A stretch of 64,000 bases of DNA from Chrysopilus asiliformis (taxonomy: Eukaryota > Arthropoda > Insecta > Diptera > Rhagionidae): assembly GCA_964034945.1 (NCBI GenBank), contig OZ035963.1, forward strand, positions 2,575,828 to 2,639,827. The letters run 5' to 3'. The position numbers were made by a program, and so were the translations under genes. The notes under the pieces are model-generated. The model was not told where the DNA came from. It worked only from the letters and a program-made list of their open reading frames with translations, and ran no database searches. Within the stretch, counting starts at the first letter, position 1, and each line of letters begins with the position of its first letter. Below are positions 26,112 to 37,861 of the stretch, piece by piece.

Positions 26112-26335
26112 ATACCCGTATGGTGAAACCAAAGGGTATATTAACTTTGCCTTACTGTTTGTAACGCCAAGATCCTGTCATCACACACAAAAATGAATTA
26201 TACCAGTATGTTTAGAATGACAAAAAAAATTAACTTCTGCATGTCCGTCCGTCCGTCTGTCTGTGGCGCGGATTGCGGGCGCACGGATTGAGCTAGAGAC
26301 TTGAAATTTTGCGCAGATACGTATATAAAAAAAGG
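26112..26335 (+). repeat. Family C repeat, 3'-truncated copy
   Basis: Same TATACCC hairpin head and CCGT/CTGT microsatellite as at 3551, ending soon after 'gacttgaaattttgcgcag'. Confidence 0.7.
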
Positions 26336-26600
26336 ATATAAAAAAGGTGTTTACCTTTACCCCATTTTTCAAAAATTCGAAAAAAATATAGGGGTAAAAG
26401 TAAACATCCAATTTTGTAAAAAATTAAGGACCTATAATTTTGAAATCACCTGGAATGGGCAATAAATAGACAACAAATTTTAACATAATATATCAAAACT
26501 CTGCTGTTAGTGATTTAATTTAAAAAAAATCATTACAAAGTTGAAAAAAAATCCAAAAAGTGAAAATCGTTTACAATCACCCCCCTTGACCCTATCTGAA

Positions 26601-27283
26601 GGGACTAATTAAAAATTCGTTGCCGACTCAATGTAGATGTTAATTAGAAATAAAGGCGACTAAAAATTACTGTAAAGTTGCCTCGGATTTTCCATTTTTA
26701 TTGCCACCATGGATGTTATGTAAATTGCAATAGCCATCCATCAGAATTAGTTAAGATGGCATCAACTTGCGCCTAATAATTAACAAGGATTCAAAGTCGC
26801 GTGGAAACTTATAGTCAAGTCCTTTTGATTAATTGTAACTTTTGATTAAAAAATTAATTGAGACACTGATGTCATAGTGACAATGACACCAATTCAAAAG
26901 GATAGCACAAAAACAAGTAAAAATCTTGCCATCGCCATGGAAATAAAAGATTTCTTTAAAAAAATATCTCTGGACCAAGTCATACAACACTTAAGAAATT
27001 CTCTTGTTTTGTTATTTTAGAGATTATAACAATTTATTACATTTGGTAAATTTGAAAAACGACTTTAGTCCATAGGAAATGAATTTTAAATCAAACATGG
27101 GTAAACTTCTGCTTATACATGATTGTCAATGTAATTAAAATTGAATAAAGATTCTGAGAAGGCATTTGATTAATGAGTCGCAATTTTAAACAATTTTTAT
27201 TTGGTGGAACGTCTTTATCTTACTTTTAGTAGGTACTAATCTGTTTAAAGAATAAGTATAGAAAAACGAATAGTCATACTAAT
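26601..27283. other. AT-rich intergenic DNA
   Basis: Nothing supportable seen. Confidence 0.5.
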
Positions 27284-27300
27284 ATATAAAAATGAGTTGA

Positions 27301-27337
<37 letters not shown>

Positions 27338-27711
27338 GTCTGTCTGTTCCTCTTTCACGCAAAAACGGCTGAACCGATTGACTTGAAATTTGGCATGAGT
27401 GTATGTGGTAGTTCTGGTTCCAACATAGGCATACGGAAAAGTAGCGCGAGGGGTGGGGGAGTAAGGGGATGGGGTAAAGTGATTTCGAAACTTAGTTTTT
27501 GCGCTATATGTTACTCTTTCGCGGGGAAACTACTGAACCGATCGGCCTGAAATTTGGTATAGAAACTTAGCTCTTCCTCTATGCTACCCTTTCGCGGGGA
27601 AACTACTGAGCCGATTGGCCTGAAGTTTAGCTCCAACATAGACCATAAAACAAAAAAAAAAATTTAAAAAAACTTAACCCGGCAACGACGGGTACGCCAG
27701 CTAGTTCAACA
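27284..27711 (-). repeat. Family A repeat, copy 3, minus orientation
   Basis: Reads from a (CTGT)n tract at 27301-27350 back to the reverse of the 'cccgtcgttgccgggttaag' head, which ends at 'cagctag' (27705-27711). Same body units as the plus-strand copies. Confidence 0.75.
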
Positions 27712-28048
27712 TATTTTGCTTTATGAGTTCAATAAAGGCGACAATGCTACGGAAGAAGTGAGGGATGGGAAAATAAGCGCTGGTCCTTGAAATTTTGAGC
27801 CGGAAAGTGCAAACTACAAATTTTATAGACGAGGTCAGAACGGTGCTGGAGGAGTATTTTTCGTCACGGGCAAGTTAATTCAGGAAGTGTGACCTTTAAA
27901 GTCTATCAGAAAGATGAAACTGCATTGTAGAAAATGAAAGAAAGTATATTTTAGATTATAAAAGAAATTTGTTTATCTAAATTTTTGAAAAATAAAACAA
28001 GTATAAAATAAACCGCATTATTTATGGGGTGACCCAATATTAAATTAA
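27712..28048 (+). pseudogene. mariner-type remnant
   Basis: LLYEFNKGDNATEEVRDGK at about 27718 resembles the start of a mariner helix-turn-helix domain. The segment ends at 28015-28048 with an end-like sequence whose reverse strand reads TTGGGTCACCCCATAAATAA, close to known mariner terminal repeats. Everything between is missing or decayed. Confidence 0.4.
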
Positions 28049-29090
28049 AGCAATATTGTCGAAAAACAAGAACTGACAAGCATTTAAAGACTTCTCGATT
28101 ATCAATCCTTCACTTGACACTCAATGTAACGTTGAAGGACCTCAACCAACACCAATTTGTCCCAATAAATATTCAATATTCCGCCATTATACTAACTAGA
28201 ATGGTCGGCATGTATATCTATAGTCTGAAATGTTAAAATGGAGCGAAAACCTATACAACATACGTATGAATTGCAAACTGGTGGTACACAGAGCAGCAAA
28301 GAGCGGTTCAATTGGATAGATCTCCTCCTTGACGTGTTTCTCCTTCGACTATCTTAAAGTCCTTATGTCACATCGACCCTTTTTCCTGTCACACAAATCA
28401 CTTTACCATCCATCCACCGCCGCTCTTCGCAGGAAATTTATTTATTCAACACATTTTCAAATTATTCACTTTTCCCAAAAAAAAAAAATCATGTCCCCTG
28501 TTTCTATATGTTCTCAGTCTTGAAACCCAACTTCACAACCACTTCCGCTATTGTGCTTTATTTTCCTTAGTCTTGTATTTTACTCGCCCTTGGTTAGGAT
28601 TTTCATATTGGGAGAGCGCCCTAGGTAGGTAGGCAAGTATACACAATTTAGGTTACCAAAGAGATAGATGTGCGAATGGAATCACAAATTTCTACACAAA
28701 GTATCTATACACTGATTTATCTACAGACTGGGAAATTTTTTTCACCTTTACGAAAAGCTCTGAAAGAAAGAATCAAGAAATGAAACGTTCTGTTGTGAAA
28801 AAGTAATATTAAAAATTTTACCTTATCAGCATATCTTAAGCGACTGAAAATGTTGAATATACGCACGAAGAAGTCATATTGATTTTCACAAAAAATATAT
28901 TTTGCCTACTTTTCGCTCTTGTGTAGCCAAACAGGGAAATACGAGTAAGAAGAGTTTTTTAATCAATGTAAAAAGTAGATGCTAATCTATTTTGCTCGTT
29001 TTTTATAATTACCTTAAAATATGATAGAATAGGAACTAAATTCGCTTGACAGTTAAGCTTATTTTTAAAAGATTTTAGCGCGGTATTTTA
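28049..29090. other. AT-rich intergenic DNA
   Basis: No gene seen. Confidence 0.5.
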
Positions 29091-29452
29091 GCGCGGTATT
29101 ACACACGGCAACTTTCGGGCTTACTTAAGCCGATTTTCGGGAGAATCGACTGCGGAGTGAAAAGTTCCCACCCGAATTCATGGCTTATCGACAATCTGCA
29201 TACATGCAAAACGTGTGAACCGGTTTGGGAAAAGTAGTAGGCAGAAATCATTTTCGTTCTGACCGTCAGCAGGTAAAGATCTTGGGAAGTATATGAGCAG
29301 CAGAAATTTCAATGGTTTGAGTCCACACACACACATGTAAACTTGCGTAGCATATGCAAACAGGATTGGCTTATTTAAGCCACAAATGTAAGCACATTGG
29401 CTTATTAAGCCCAAAAGTTGCCGGCTTAAATAAGCCAAGTGTAATACCGGAC
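29091..29452. mobile_element. Harbinger-type MITE, copy a
   Basis: GCGCGGTATTACAC at the left; the right end reads GTGTAATACCGGAC. TTA flanks both sides (29088-29090, 29453-29455). The left terminal 13 bp 'ttagcgcggtatt' is tandemly duplicated just outside. Copies b and c at 34267 and 49879 are over 90% alike by eye. Confidence 0.82.
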
Positions 29453-30789
29453 TTAGTCGATCTTAGGAGAATGAAGGAGTCAATGAAGAATAAATTTTAG
29501 GATAATGCAAGGAGAAATTCGGTACAAATGAATTCATTTCTAGAGAAGCAAATATTCTTCAAAATATTGACCAATAAATTTTAAGTTTCGAGATATTGAA
29601 AACCACGGTGGTGAACTCTAATGATAACAATTATACCATTATTTTGAAAAAGAGAACATTTTATTGCGTGGTTCTGAAAAGTGAGGCATCTGTCCATACT
29701 ATACCCTAATAAAAGTAATAAAAGCAATAAAACTTAAGTTTTTTTTACTATTTTAAACTGTAAATCTAATGGTCACGTATCCGATACTTTAAATTTAGAA
29801 TTTCATTGAACGATTTACCAAACATAACACAAGCTAGAATTCGAAGAATGAACATTAAAATTTGTGAGTAATTACAACTGTTTTCGAAATCAGTGCTTTT
29901 ATTATTAGAATTTTATTTAAGATTTAGTGCTCATTTCGAATAAACAAAAATAAAAAGCCAAACTACATCAAGTCATTCAAAAATTCTTCAATATAACTTA
30001 AATATTCAAAAGTTTTGTAATTTTATAAATATACAGTATTTTCGAAACGTTTAATAAATTATTTATACAATTTGGGACAATTTTTGACCCTTTTCAACAA
30101 AATTATATTTTTTATAGCAAGGTAAGATTTTAAAATACTTGGAATACGTTTTAATGATTTCCACATTGATATAATTTAAACATTTTCCACCTTGATGATA
30201 AAAAATCAAGCATGATGAATAATAAATATTGAAGGGCGATCATTTTTATCTGTCACTCTTGCACCTGTTTGATATCAGCAAAATTTACCCATCTACAAAA
30301 TGGTAATTTAATTAATCTAGACCTTATTTGTTGACTTGTTTTTATTCCTTAAACTGTCCTGTATTTTCTTGAAAAAAGAGAATAAATTGACGGCACTAAT
30401 TATTATTCCAGCCTGATCCCCCAATCTGATCAGGTTTCGTGAAAAATACACTTTAAACGCTAATTGAATCAAAATAAGGATAACGACATCCAACGACGAA
30501 AATGTCTGAAAATGTTAATTTGATTGATGAAAAAATTAAGTGCAGCAAATAAAAAGTCTACCAATGAAAATTCCATGATAGAAATTTGCTTTTAACAGGA
30601 ACTTAATTTAATTACAATATGTTTGTAAGTGTAAAGTTTTTATTTAATAAGTGTTTAAAAACAACACTAATTGAAGTATCTTACGTAGTGTTATTTTTAA
30701 ACTAAATCTCATTTGATAGTAAAATAATAACATAAAATAAAAAATATTAAATTCGCATTTCTTTTTTGTTATTCCAAGTGTATATTATA
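29453..30789. other. AT-rich intergenic DNA
   Basis: Very AT-rich; nothing supportable. Confidence 0.5.
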
Positions 30790-31727
30790 GTAGGGACAGG
30801 TAGGATGAAGTGGTCCACGTTTTTATTATTGGCCATAAAATTGTCAAACACTGGAATTTTTGCATGATAAGATAGTCAAATCGCAAGCGCAGGACCTAAG
30901 CTAACTTTCTGCATTCACAGATTCCCAACTTTTTGACATTATTAATTTTTAGGCATTTATCCAACACTTTGATTTTCCGATTTTTTCAAAATGGTAGGGA
31001 GAAGTGGTCCACCCTCAAAAACTTTCCAGAAATCGCATAAAAATAAAAATAAATGACAAATAAAAGTATAATCATGAAGTTTGATCAAAAATATGGTTTA
31101 TTCGAAAGTAACAAATGAGCGTTTGGTCTGTTTTGGTGTTGGTTTCTTCGGTGTAGTTGTTAAGCGTCGTTTTCCGGCGGCTTGTTCTGGTACTGTAATT
31201 CAGCTCATTTTTTGGTAGAAGTTATAATCGAGCTTCGCATCGATTTTCGGCCACGATTTGAAACACTCAAAATAACTCATAAAAAAACTTGAAAACACCG
31301 AAATATGACATTGACAGGGTGGATCACTTCACCCTACCAAACGTGGACCACTTCTCCCTACCGACGCTATTTTGCGCGGAAAGACGCTGCTTCAACAATT
31401 GTGGAAAAAAGTGCAGAAATTTGGTGGATTTACAAAGTTCATAATGTAAACAACATTTTAGATTAATTAGCTTATTGAAATTGATGAAGAATTCGTCAAA
31501 ATGTTGTTGAATGTGAATACTTACCAAAACTTTCAACAATGTTTTCTTTGGCACTGGTCTGTTAGAGTGAGTAAATATACGTCTGCACACTTCAATGACT
31601 AATAAAAAAAGCTGGCATCAAGAGCAACCGATGAGAGTTGCATATTCTGTTCTAATGTCACTATTACTAACAAAAATGGTGGTGGACCACTTCGCCCTAC
31701 GGACCACTTCACCCTACCCGACCCTAC
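30790..31727. mobile_element. TIR element with six copies of a 'GGTAGGGtGAAGTGGTCCACC' motif
   Basis: Termini GTAGGGACAGGTAGG and GTAGGGTCGGGTAGG (reverse strand). The motif GTAGGG-GAAGTGGTCCAC occurs forward at about 30800 and 30992 and inverted at about 31318, 31340, 31682 and 31700. The interior ORF (31324-31590, minus) is not recognisable. Confidence 0.6.
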
Positions 31728-32667
31728 AGAAAAAATAGGCTAAAAAAATTCCTCTCCACATGAAATTTTGGTTATAGCTCACATTTGGCCTAGGATCTAA
31801 GAAACTAAAGCGTCCATAAAAATTGGAGTGGCGGAAAGTATTGTAATTTTTTGGGAGAGGATGGGAGGTGCGCATCTTCAAGAAATTGTTTTTTTTTTTC
31901 AAATGGAGTGTTGTTTTCCGGTTTCATGTTTAGCCATGCTCCTCCATTACAAACTTTACATAGCGGTGAACATTTTACACCACTTTTTATGCAAGTACCA
32001 TGAGAAGTGGAGCAAGTTCTTTTGCAAGAGCAAAATACCAACTTAAGTACAGCTTCTGGAGCAGGTTCAAATGTGGTCCTGATGCCTTGCAAAAAGCCAT
32101 TTTGTCGAGTCCAACTCCAGTTTTCTGGATCCAACTTGTTTCCCATCCAAAGTTGTACTTGATAATAAGTAGGTACGATAAGATTGTTGTGCTGTACTTC
32201 TGGATGTTGGTGGGAGTGATTCCAGCTTTGCTGGTGCGAAGTGCGATTTTCCTAACTTCGGGTGCCTGCCATTTTATAACGTTACATTTCCGTCAGGAAC
32301 GGCTTTACAGTGTTTCAGGACTTGTCGCAAGGTACTCAAAAATATTTACTTGAACTCAAAATTCGGGTTCCTAACTTCTTATTATTTCTCTGTTTACATG
32401 TTTTTCAACATAAAAACGTATTTTTATTAAAAACTGGTAAAATAATCGATTTAACATGCAAAAAAATGTAACAAATAATACTCCACTTAGTACATTTGGA
32501 AAAAACAATTCCTTGAAGATGCATCTCCCATCCCCACCCAAAAAACAATATTTCGCCACTCCAATTTTTATGGACTCTTTAGATTCTTAAATCCTAGATC
32601 CAAGGTGACCTCTAACCATAATTTCGTGTGGGGAGGATTTTTTTTAAAAACACCTTTTTTGCACAGT
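31725..32667 (-). mobile_element. Unclassified DNA element with about 150 bp inverted termini and cysteine-rich ORF
   Basis: 31738-31890 and 32510-32655 are inverted repeats of one another (shared 'tccataaaaattggagtggcg', 'gaggatgggag', 'gcatcttcaag'). The minus strand between them encodes the end of a mobile-element protein: frame one gives HPKLGKSHFAPAKLESLPPT at about 32265-32205, then after a frameshift GNKLDPENWSWTRQNGFLQ and FCSCKRTCSTSHGTCIKSG ... VKCSPLCKVCNGGAWLNM. The LPPTS / W-G..L.P..W / PAPE / Cys-rich order recurs in many unannotated arthropod and cnidarian repeat proteins, as I recall. Confidence 0.6.
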
Positions 32668-34266
32668 GTTTCCTGTACTCTTACACCATAATATCTATAA
32701 TGTAGAATAAAAATAGAGACAATTTTTTTCTTATTTTTATATCAATTTCATTTATATCACTTCACTTTAATATTCGTATAAATCATAAGAAATGCTATTT
32801 GGGCTCGAAGCAAATATCTTTTTTTTTTTAATATTTTATTTGTGAGAAATTCCTTTCATCGTTTATTGAAAAAAGGTTTCACCATTCAATGGACCAGAGA
32901 AGTGTAGATATTAAATGGATTCCATAGGACAAAAATAATAAATAAAAACATACAATTGAAATTGTCTTCATTCTTTAGGATTTTCATTTTTCTCCAAGGA
33001 ATTTTCGGTAATTTTGGGACTTATGACGTAAAATCGCACGCATTTACTTATTTTAAATATTTTTAATAGAAAAAAGCACTGTATGGATATAATAAAATCT
33101 CTAAAGTATTCAATTTTGTAATTAATATAATTTGAATTTTCTTTTATGTCTCTCTCGGCAATGTTTAATCGTAATTGATAAATTTTTGCACCATTGCGTA
33201 TGAATATTCACTAAAGAAACGTTAAAACTAAACTTTTATTGAGTTTCCATAAATTAAAACGAATTTTGAAACTATAGAACAGGCCTCGGCACCATGTATG
33301 TAGTGATTTACTACTACTCGAAAAAATTTTATGTTTCTTCATATACTATAACACAAAATGAGAAAACGCATCATTTTCATTTTTTACGCTCTTTCGCTTT
33401 TGATGGAGACGTTTAGGAACAGTGAACTACACAATTTATCATTATGCAATTTCAGAATCATTTGTTCCGCCTAAAGGAAATTTCTCTAAAAAAAACTTTC
33501 TTTAAGTTGTCAACCTGTCTTACTCTTTCTACTTAATTGCATCGGGCAAAATCGAACTTATGACAGCTGTTGTAATGGCGTTTTAGATTGAATTTTTTAT
33601 TCGACATGTAACTGCAAACTAGACATTGACGGTTATCATTAATTGTGATTATTAAATATTTGTTTTCCCAATCGCACGACATAGTATTTGAATTTGAATA
33701 TGAGCGCTTCATAATGGAAAAGGAAAACTAAAAAAATCAAATTTCTGAAAAAATTTCGTACATCAGTGTTCTTTGGGAAGCAATTATAATTTTGGAGAGC
33801 AAATGTATACACCCGTACGCATCAACAGCAGAAATCATACTGAATGACTGTCGTAGGCTCGCTCCATCGATTGTTAGTCAATCGTTTGATTTCGGCTGCC
33901 GAAGTGGCCGTCGTCAACCAACACGTATCATTGCGTTGGAGAGTCGAGTAAAAACGTTCATACATTGATTGTAATCTCGTAAAATTTGAATAAAAATGTT
34001 ATCGTATTGAGGAGCTAGACGAGCCAAGCAGTGCCGAGGCTTGCTATAGAATATGACAAATATGAAGCCTAATGAGCTCACAACTTATTCAGAAATAATT
34101 CTACATTTGTATGCGGAGTGTTTCGTTGGAGAATGTTCTATGAATATTTGACTTTCAGCCGTTGATTAAGACCTGTAGCAAAAGTCAAGATAATTATCGA
34201 ATTTGTGGTAGAGACCATTGCAATCGTTGTTGTCTTCCTTCACTTTAACCACAGTAGGTACTTTTA
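32668..34266. other. AT-rich intergenic DNA
   Basis: Nothing supportable seen. Confidence 0.5.
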
Positions 34267-34628
34267 GCGCGGTATTACACACGGCAACTTTCGGGTTTAC
34301 TTAAGCCGATTTTCGGGAGAATCGACAGCGGAGGGAAAAGTTGCCACTCGAAATCATGGCTTATCGACAATCTGCATACATGCAAAACGTGTGAACCGGT
34401 TTGGGAAAAGTAGTAGGCAGAAATCATTTTCGTTCTGACCGTCAGCAGGTAAAGATCTTGGGAAGTATATGAGCAGCAGCAATTTCAATGGTTTGAGTCC
34501 ACACACACATATGTAAACTTGCGTAGCATATGCAAACAGGATTGGCTTATTTAAGCCACAAATGTAAGCACATTGGCTTATTAAGCCCAAAAGTTGCCGG
34601 CTTAAATAAGCCAAGTGTAATACCGGAC
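34267..34628. mobile_element. Harbinger-type MITE, copy b
   Basis: 362 bp, same ends as copy a, TTA on both sides (34264-34266, 34629-34631). Confidence 0.82.
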
Positions 34629-35624
34629 TTACAGAATTATTCAGCTATACCCAAGAGATAAGTCTAACATTCTTAGCCATGTTAAAGCAAAGTCACATTA
34701 GAATCTAACCAATAAATCTTATAATACCATGAAACCGATGAGCAATTATTGTTCTAAGGAGTATAGAATCTTAAAATATATCTGATACTATGTTCAACAG
34801 TAAAGTTCAACTTTAAAAGAGTTCTAAATATAAAAATTAGGACATTTCAATTGCAAAGTTTCTCAGTAGAAAATTTTTATCAAATTTCAAATTTAAAAAA
34901 TGGGATCAGTGTAACAAATAGATTTCACTGTAATGCTGTAAAAGTCCTTTCTATAGACATTTTTTCAAGCAGGCAGTCATCTAATTGCACTCTATGCAGT
35001 CATAAGATTTAATCAGCGGTAAGAAGCAAAAGGCCTTTTCTCCACCTAAAACGACTGAAAAGTGTTTTACATTAGTTTAGTCCCACATTCAACTGATACA
35101 AGGATTTGCTATTTAGCCAGTAATGTTTTATATAGAAACTTTTAAGACGTTTGGTATATAGAATTCTGTCCTTTTTTGTTCTTTCGACATTGAAAGTTTT
35201 CAATGGAACACAACGTCGAAGGAGATGGAATCATATTGTGAGTCAATCGTGGCCAAGACTGCTTTTATTTTGTATGTTTTATCATTTCTTCGGGCAACTT
35301 CTGACACAGAGTAAACTTCTGGGAAAACAAAACTTGTCTCCTGATCATAAATGTTGAAAGTTGTGATCGTTTTTTGAGAGTTGGTGTCATTTCCATTATG
35401 CTCGAGTGACACTTATAAAATATTCAGTCAATCGAAAAACCAAAATAACTGTCCCAAGCCATTAATATAATTAAACTCTTATTTATTATTTAATACAAGA
35501 AAGAGGCAGCAAAAAAAACTGTAAGAATAAAATTGATTTCATTCAATAGAGACAAGATTTTTGTAGAAAAAAATTATATAAACTAAAAACTTCAGGTCAT
35601 CATTTTATAGGAAACTATATGTTG
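34629..35624. other. AT-rich intergenic DNA
   Basis: Only the ATG-less open frame at 35197-35409, listed separately. Confidence 0.5.
35197..35409 (-). other. Open frame with coding-like composition, no ATG
   Basis: Frame reading HNGNDTNSQKTITTFNIYDQ and onward to ISFDVVFH, then a stop. It has no ATG at its 5' end, so it would have to be an internal or terminal exon or a fragment. No family recognised. Reported only because its codons look less random than the surroundings. Confidence 0.15.
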
Positions 35625-36066
35625 GAGCTATGTTGGAGCTAAACTTCAGGCCAATCGGCTCGGTAGTTTCCCCGCGAAAGGGTAACATAGAGGAAGAGCT
35701 AAGTTTCGAGATCACTTTACCCCCTCCCCTTACTCCCCCACCTCTTGGGCTACTTTATAATGGGCCTATGTTGGGGCTGAACCCCCGACGAACATCTATG
35801 CCAAATTTCAGGCAAATCGGTTCAGTAGTTTCCTCGCGAAAGAGTAACATAGAGGGAAAACTAAGTTTCAAAATCACTTTACCCCCTCCCCTTACTCCCC
35901 CCACCCCTCGCACTACTTTTCCGTATGCCTATGTTGGAACCAGAACTACCACAGACACTCATGCCAAATTTCAAGTCAATCGGTTGAGCTGTTTTTGCCT
36001 GAAAGAGGAACAGACAGACAGACAGACAGGCAGACAGACACCAACTCATTTTTATATATTAGTATG
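35625..36066 (+). repeat. Family A repeat, copy 4, 5'-truncated
   Basis: Begins at 'atgttggagctaaacttcag' without the head, has two body units and the full tail: (CAGA)n, 'caccaactca', 'tttttatatattagtatga'. Confidence 0.78.
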
Positions 36067-37392
36067 ATTATGGGGATTTTACATCACGTTAACGGACTTA
36101 CTTGAAACAATATCTAATGTGAATAGCATATGACTTTCTTATACAAAATCCACGTTCCTGCGCAATTTATAACCCGACAAATAAAATAAAAGTCCATTAA
36201 AAAAGAATATTAGATTATTTAAGAAATAAAAGTAAATAAAAAAAATTTATTTTTCCAAAAGAATAAAAAAAACCACACTCTAAGTCTGTTTGGAAACCTT
36301 TTTGTTTTTAACTTAATTCGAATTGTTTGTCGGATGTGAATACTAATATCATATGTGAAAATTGTAATTACTCAGAGATGCGGATACAACAAGACCACCC
36401 AAATCGGGTCAATGTCAATGCAGATAACTAAATACGGAGAAATTGCTTGTGTGTAGATTAAACTAAAATTCGAATTTATTTATATCAAAAGTTCTAAAAC
36501 TCTATTGGTATCCAAAAACCACTTTTTTGTGGTTTGCTCGAATGATACACAATGGAGATCCCATACTGAAGAGTTGTACAGAAACTTGGTAACCAAGGCA
36601 AAAATATCGACTTAAAGTTAAACGGAAACAATTTCCAATTTACAGTCTACATAATGAATTTCGTATATAAATGTATCTCTTTATAAATTTTCGCTTCAAA
36701 AATTGGGCAAACCAAGAAAATTGTGTTTTATCTATGGTCAAACCACAGGAAAACCTGTGCTGGATCTGCAGAAATTTTCGGCTTTTTCGACAAACGGTAT
36801 ACAATCTAGTGAAAATACTTTTTTATATATCATACATAAGAACCTTTTTATATATCATACATGTAGGTATGTTAGAATAAAATAAACCTACTCATATAAA
36901 TTGTCCATTTACGATTGTCCACTTTTGGTGTGGGATATAGGATGTCCTTTCAATTTTTCTTTGCTTTTGACCTTTTTTTTCTAGGGGTTATTTTGCCCCA
37001 AAATTTCAATAGATTTACAAGTGTTTGAAGTGATATCGAAGATTAGGTTTTATGCAGTGGACCGTTTAGATAATCTGATGTCTTAGACTAGACGCGGGTA
37101 CGACCGAATTGAAAAACGCGCAACTTATACATTTATAACTAAGCCATTTTCCTCACCTCGCGTTCAAAATCAAAATATTTTTTATTCCTTGCAACACAAT
37201 GTCGTATAGTAGAAGCTGCGAGCTAAAATACACCCACTTTTTATGCATTCGCACGCAGTTTCGTCTGCATTGACTCAAAATGTGCTCAAAATGGGCTCAA
37301 AATGGGCTTAAAATGATGTTCTAGCTTTTGACTAGTGCTTTCCGACTTTTCCCACCAAGACTCAACTCAAGACCCGAAAAATTTTCATGCTC
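36067..37392. other. AT-rich intergenic DNA
   Basis: No gene seen. Confidence 0.5.
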
Positions 37393-37565
37393 TCTCTGTA
37401 CAGCTAAAACCGTAATGCCAGTTTTGCCAAAGAAAATGAGAAAAGGGATATTTGCATTATCCTAACAGTTTCGAATTCTAATACCAGATTCGTGACCAGC
37501 GACCCCGGAAACCCCCGACTGACACTCAGCTCCTTAACGGACAGGCTTCATGGCAAAACTCAATG
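37393..37565 (+). repeat. Family B repeat fragment
   Basis: Shares 'gatatttgcattatcct', 'taccagattcgtgaccagcg' and 'accccggaaacccccg' with the copy at 12115. Confidence 0.6.
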
Positions 37566-37597
37566 TTTTAACACAATATCGAAATTATTTTGTGCTA

Positions 37598-37861
37598 CAT
37601 TGGGATTCATTTTGAGGCGCCACGTCTTTCGTCATTTTTCTGCCGTGTGCACACGGTTCGCTTCATCTGGATTCACTAAACCGGTTTCATCAATAAAACT
37701 AAACGACACAGGGTTCAACAACCAGACTCAAACCGGCTTGCAATCGATAATTTTAAGTGAATCTAAACTTCGTTCGCTCTTTTTGGTTTCCCTCCCCACT
37801 GCGTCCCTCACCCTCACTTGGCCGGAGCGAAAGACGTACCGCCTCAAAATGAGTCCCAATG
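37598..37861. mobile_element. 264 bp MITE with TA flanks
   Basis: Inverted ends CATTGGGATTCATTTTGAGG and CATTGGGACTCATTTTGAGG (reverse strand), both continuing to 'acgtctttcg'. TA on each side (37596-37597, 37862-37863) suggests a Tc1/mariner-mobilised MITE. Confidence 0.72.

Larger units (their letters stand above)
25406..26600. mobile_element. Putative pogo-like element carrying two nested repeats
   Basis: Left end AGGGTCAAAGTGGGTAAATG and right end (reverse strand) AGGGTCAAGGGGGGTGATTG form imperfect inverted termini, each followed by 'tgtaaac' motifs that recur through the interior (about 25428, 25440, 26056, 26078, 26348). It contains a complete MITE (25551-25801) and a family C copy. 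No transposase reading frame survives. Confidence 0.55.

Noticed and set aside
27301..27350. (TCTG)n tract as a possible CRISPR-like or regulatory array
   Set aside because: Pure microsatellite belonging to the family A tail; no spacers.
29178..29438. 86-codon ORF conserved between two repeat copies (also 34354-34614)
   Set aside because: It lies wholly inside the Harbinger-type MITE and is conserved because the copies are similar; copy c (49879) breaks it. No domain.
35630..36067. 145-codon ORF
   Set aside because: Entirely family A repeat; the peptide is a translation of repeat units and the CAGA tail.
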